Source: Apostichopus japonicus (Eukaryota > Echinodermata > Holothuroidea > Aspidochirotida > Stichopodidae). Taken from it: a stretch of DNA of 64,000 nt. Below are positions 55,601 to 61,600 of the stretch, piece by piece (the first letter of the stretch is position 1; every line of letters begins with the position of its first letter). The DNA lies in assembly GCF_037975245.1 (NCBI RefSeq), contig NC_092578.1, positions 3,052,501 through 3,116,500 on the forward strand. The letters run 5' to 3'. A program made the position numbers and the translations under genes. Under the pieces are notes generated by a model, which had not been told where the DNA came from, made no database searches, and was given only the letters and a program-made list of their open reading frames with translations.

Positions 55601-58600
55601 GTGCATTTAGAACCTTTATAAATCTTGCTCCAGTCGAAAAGATTACAGAAAAACATTTTCCTCTCCACTCTCTGTGTAATAAGGTGCAGACGATAAGATA
55701 CTGTGTATGCCAGTTTGCTGATTGCATTGTTGTTGTTGCATTAAACACAACCACTTTCCCTATGCATTGAATGGTCATTGGAGACATAGTAATTCAGATT
55801 TTGTATCTGATTGATATAAATTTTGACAAATCGTAAAATGTATTTCATGTTTAATGTGTTATTTGACCTGTGTGATTCCCATTGATTCCCAGAGCTGCAT
55901 TTGAAGCTGAGAGAAGTCACAATAGAAGTCTCAACGTCACCCTCTCCGAAGAGAAGAAGGCCTCTCGAAGCTTGAACGATGCATACGAAACAGAGAATCG
56001 TAGGGTGCAACATGCAAGAAATAGAGAGCAACAGATTATAAAGGTTAGCATTCATTCTCATCTATTCTCTAAGGGGGTTCTACTTTAGTAGTAATCTGGA
56101 GGGCTTGATTCTTTCACAGGAATTATAAGTAGGATACTTATTAGTTTGTTGTATGACTGTGTTCTTGCATAGGTGAGTTTAAACTAGGATACTGGTCAGT
56201 TTTGTTGTATGACTGAGTGAAACCTGTTAATGAAAGTTATCTTTTTCCATTACCATTCTTCTCTCATGATCAGGAGCTTCATCGGGAACTACAGCAAGAA
56301 AAGAATAAACTGGTAGATGCAGAGAAGACTGCGGAAAAAGAAGCTCTGAGATCCAACGCTCTCTCCAGAGAACTAGAAGCCATCAGGTCAGAGACGGTCA
56401 GCGAAGTGCAACATGAGAAGGCTAAATTCACCGAATTAAAGACAGCCATAGATGTTGAAAGGACAAGGTGCCAGGAACTGAAGACAGCACTACAGGTAAT
56501 ATATATATAGAACATAGCAACAAAACCCATTGTATCATTGGGGGCACTTAGCAACTAGTCACTATCTTAAACTGTAGTCTCTAACATGTAGTGTTAACAA
56601 AGGATATTGGCCATAAAGGGAGGGGGTGTCAAGGGAGAATGGGGGAGGTCAAGGGAGGGTGGGGAGGGAGGAATTGGTAGGGTAGAACCTGTAAACTGTC
56701 CACTATATTACAAGCAGTTATGATATGGAAATGACTTGGTCAAGTCCAAGACAGACATAATAGTAACTTATTAAGTGTCAGGAATAAATCTGATGTTATT
56801 AAAATGGCTGAAAATTCAGCATTAGTCCAACCACATGTCGGTCTGGATTGTGATAAAATCATGAGACATTCCTACCGGCCGAACCATTGAGATTTTATTC
56901 ACCTGGTTCCTTCTGTTAACATCATAAATTAAAATACATTTAGTCAGCTTGTTTGGTATTTTGGCTCATAGTAAAGAGAGTCTTCTTCACACCATATATT
57001 GGAATTTATGATTTAAAAATTTCAAAAAATAAAGTTAAAACCTCATGCTTAGTAAGTGAAGAATCATGGTAATGTCAAGCCTTGGACAAAATTATCAGTC
57101 AACTCCTTTTTTTGTCAAAATACTTATTGATCAAATTTAGGAAATGTTTAAGTGTTACATTTATTGGTAGCAATTACAAAACCTCTTATAGTTAAAGCTG
57201 TATACTTAATAAAAATGATAACAGTCTAAGCTCACAGATTTGCTTCGTATCCTCGGAATCTTTGCGAATTATAAGACAAACTTCGTCAAACCATCCAAAG
57301 AGTGATTAGATACCGGTCTGGAGACTTGACTCTGATTTCTTAGTTTAAAGGCATTGAAGACTCGCCCCAAACTGCGTGCCGCGCTCTGAAAAAGTTAACT
57401 TTCCGTTGCTTGCAAGTGAAGTTTTCTGCTTGTCGCTACAAAATGCAGACAGTAATGAAACGTGATACCTTGTTATCTTTTATCTAGACCTGAGATGTCC
57501 ATCGCTGCTATGTACACTGTGTTGTGGGTATTGACCGTAGCTGTATGTATAGACTGTACACTAGTGTCTAACTACAGACGGTAGCAAGCTGTGTGTGTAT
57601 TTTCTGTGACCGATGGTGTTGTCTAACACTTCTGTTACACCTCATTCGAAACTAGGTCAGATTACCGGCATGTGAAGTTTCTTTTTGTGCCAGTCTTCAC
57701 ACCCTTTAACCCGCTTTGCCATTTCATCTGCAGAAAGAACAAGTACTGAATGCGCAACTGCAAGCTACCATGGAGCAGGAGAGGCAGAAGAACGCTGACA
57801 CGTCGCTCCAGGAGAAGACACTGATCGCAGAACTCCAAGCCAAGCTAGATACATCTCAAGCTGAGGTGATTGATATACAGGGACAGATCAAACAGCTGGA
57901 GAACTCGATTCGTAGAAAAGAGGGAGTCCTAGAGACAGAGAGAGCGCAGCATAAAGAGGTGGTATCCAGAGAGAGGGCGGCATCCAGACAGATGAAGAGC
58001 TCCCTGGACGCGGTCGAGGTATCAATCTCTGAAACATTTTGTAATTCATGAACCTTCACAATTTTTTTCTTGTTGCGGTTTTGGATACTTTTTAAGTTTA
58101 ATATTTTAACATTTTAATTTTTTAATTTTTCTTTATTTTTTTTTATTTAATATTTTAACATTTTAATATTTTAACATTTTCAAGTTTAATATTACTCCTT
58201 TGGAGCTATGAACAGAGTGTTAATCTCCTAAGACAAAACAGGTTATGTCAGTCAAATAACAAAACTAAAAAAAAAAATGTAAAAACTAAAAAACTATGGA
58301 GAGTTGGCATTTTTGATAATGGCCAGATCTTTCTGCTGAGACACACTTGTAGACTTACATAAATGATGAAAAGTTTAAACAGGTAGAACTGGAGTTAGTA
58401 TTTACCTCTCCAAAATAAGGACCAAACCATTCATTGCATCAGAATTTACTGAAAATTGCATTAGCCTAAGAATGACTATCAATGAAGATTTTAGCAGAAA
58501 ATGTTTGATGCTAAATTCCAAGGCCTCGATTATGACACAGTCTGATTCTGTTTAAAGCATCTGCATTATAGTGGTACTAAATTTATCTAGTAGTGCTACC

Positions 58601-61600
58601 TAATACTGTGTCACACCAGTAAATTAACGTCGTTTTCTCTTTGTTTAATTCAATCTCCGTTTCGTCAGAATAAGCTTGAGGAAGTGGAAAGGCAGCTGAT
58701 TAGCGAACAGGAAAAGGCCGCCAGGCTGAAAGCAGACAAGGAACGGCTGCACCAGAGTCTAGAGAGCCAGGCAGAGACAGACAAGGACAAAGTCGGCCAG
58801 AGAGAACGAGAACGTGAGAACGAGAAGAGAAAACAACTGGAGAGAGACAGAGAAAGAGAGATGGAACGACAAAAACAGGTAAAAAAAGGAGAGAATTGAC
58901 GAGGATTTGAGCGATAGGGGAAGTGGTGGTACTTAAGAGGAGTGAGGAAGGGGAGGGAAAGGGAAGGGGGAGGGGAAGGGAGAGGGGGAAAGAGAGGGGA
59001 AGGGAGAGGGGAAGGGGAGGGGAAGGGAGAGGACATTAGGGTGGGGATGGGTGAGAAGATAAGTTCAATCTTTAGACTCTCCGTATTTGCCTTGTAACCA
59101 AAGAGACAAAAGGAAGAAAAAACTGCTTTGCTCGTTTTCCAAACTGGATGCATCTTGACAAACTTGATCGTATATATATCCATTTACAGCATGACTTGGA
59201 ACTGGAACATCAGCTTGACCAACAGAAGATAAGATCGCTGGAGGAGCAAGTTGAGGACTGGAAGAACCACGCCCAACAAACCCTGGAGGAGTTACAGAGG
59301 TTGCAGGATAAACAGAAATATGAGAACGAAGAAGATGTGGAGATGCAGCGAGAGCTTGAGATGGTAACAGTCGCTTTTTTTTTATTTGCTCTTTGCTGTT
59401 CGGGGTTGAATGTCATAATGTCAGGATATGAAGTAAACGGATTAATAGTGATCTGCCTTTTACGATTTCTGATTTATTTTCTGCAGTGTCAACAGAGATC
59501 AAAATTTGAAAAACTTTGTGAAATACAAGATAACTCCAAATGTATAGCTTACTTCATACTTTGTTTGTTTGTTGGATCCAGCATCTTATGTGTGCTTAGT
59601 TAACATTGGGTTTACCCTGGCAAGAATTTACTCAACCTGTTGGCTTCCTTGAAAGGAGGGATCTACATCAGATGAGAAGATCCACAAGGAAATTTGACAT
59701 GCAGTCGCTATTTACATTTTCTTTTTTTCTTCTTCTTTATAATTATAATTTTTAGTTAACATGTACCTGCCCCTTCCTATGCATAAGTTATAACGGATGA
59801 GAAAAATTTCTATAGCTGTATCGAAAACACAAAGAAACCAAAGAAAACAAAGAAAAACACAGAAAACACAAAGAAATCAAAGAAAACACAAAGCAACTCA
59901 AAACAAATAACAAGTATTCCATTCGTTTTGCTGTATCGCAGGAATTACAGAAAAGTCTAGAACGACATAGCCCAGCTGGAAAGGAAGCTGGTCCATCAGG
60001 TCAAAGGTCACGGTATCACCTCCTGAAAGAGCAGTTAGAGGCCATCCGTCAAAGGTTACAGCTGATCGCCGTCAAGGAACATGAGGGCCTTGGTCTTCTA
60101 AGAAGGTGAATGCTAGGCTGCTACTCTCCTAGCGGAAAGATTGTTTTCTGTATTTGCTAGGTCGTTGGATGTCTCATAATTTGTGGGTTTATAACTATAT
60201 GAAAATGACTTGAAATGCCTACATATCCACTCTGCAGAGTGCTCAAAAACAGAAAGCAAGCATTTTAGTAGTTTGGCAATACAAAAATTGACTTCGTTTC
60301 TGCAGTGATGTAGTTATCAGTATTGATAGGTCAAAGGTCAGGGGCAACACAAGGGATAATGAAATATGCGTCTTCAATTGTAACGAACTGTTTTTAGCTA
60401 ATACACTTGAACTAAGGTTAAACTAAATTCAAAACTTTATTGATAGTTATTTTTGTTGGTGACAACCATAATCAAAACTGGGATATGCTATGATGTATTT
60501 GTTGATTTCTTTTCAGTTATTACATTGAGAACTTTTTTTACCATTTTTTAGTTTTTAAACTTTCTGTTTGAGGCCAGTCCTGGTAGTTTTATTGAACTAA
60601 TTCTATAACGAGAATTAAGATAAATATGAACCACGGGTGGTTATATCTCATCGAGTGAAGTTTTGTTGATAACATGTTTTGCTTCTCTTTCTGATATTAT
60701 TTTTAGAATGAATCAAACAGTAGCCGACTCGTCGTCGAGTACTGCCCAAGAAATTCACACATTGGAGAGAAACTTACAAGAAGCCACCGCAGAATTGAAA
60801 CAAATCCATGGAGCCCTGGTGCTACAAGTCGAGGTAAAATGGAATGGGTCCAGGTGTAAGGGAAAGGGGGTAGAGTGTAGTGGCTGAATGGGGACCCGCA
60901 GACTAAAAATAATGTGGGTAATATTTGTGGAAAGTTACGATGGTATTTGTATTTGTACGATTGTAATACGATGTATTTGTGGGTAATATTTCAATGATTA
61001 ATGTAATGAGGGAGAAGGTAAGTTCAATGGAATGGGTCCAGGTGTAAGGGGAGGGGGGGAGAGTGAATTGCTGAATGGGAACCGCAGACTAAAGATAATG
61101 CATTTTGGGTAATATTTTAATGATGAACGTAAAAGAGGGAAAGGATCGCTCTGGAGCAAAGCAGAGGGATGTAGTTGTTTGTAAACAGTACTTTGTAAGA
61201 AATGTGACCGTTATATAATGCAGCAAATTTGGAGAATTTGAGCTCAAATGGATTAAAATATAAATTTATAAGATTTGCTTGTGGTTTCTATCAGGGAACT
61301 CTCTTGATTTATTTATTTATTTATTTTTTCTTAAGAAGGAATTTTTCAGCAGAAAATTATGAGTGTAAATAATATTTAATGAGCAGTAAATTACCTACTA
61401 GTGTTTATTTTAGTTTCCTGAACATATCAAGGTTTTAGATATTTGTATTTTAGGTTATTGATTTTATTCCTTGTCACCCTTTGATTTTTCAGACCAGTAC
61501 TGGTGTCCCCGCGTCCAAGGCTCGCCTCAACACTCGTCTTCTTAACCAGAATGCCGAGCTGAGTAACTACATCTCCAAACTGAGTGACGAGAAGTCAGAG

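Larger units (their letters stand above)
52138..55892 (+). other. 3.8-kb intron
   Basis: No exon. It holds three diverged roughly 200-bp related segments (about 52600-53330), a foldback MITE (53332-53533) and a tRNA-like piece (54272-54338). The open frame at 53534-53932 is T-rich intron sequence. Confidence 0.65.

Noticed and set aside
60708-60833. ATG at 60708 as an alternative start
   Set aside because: The codon directly follows an acceptor and completes the phase of exon 33; no upstream promoter signal.
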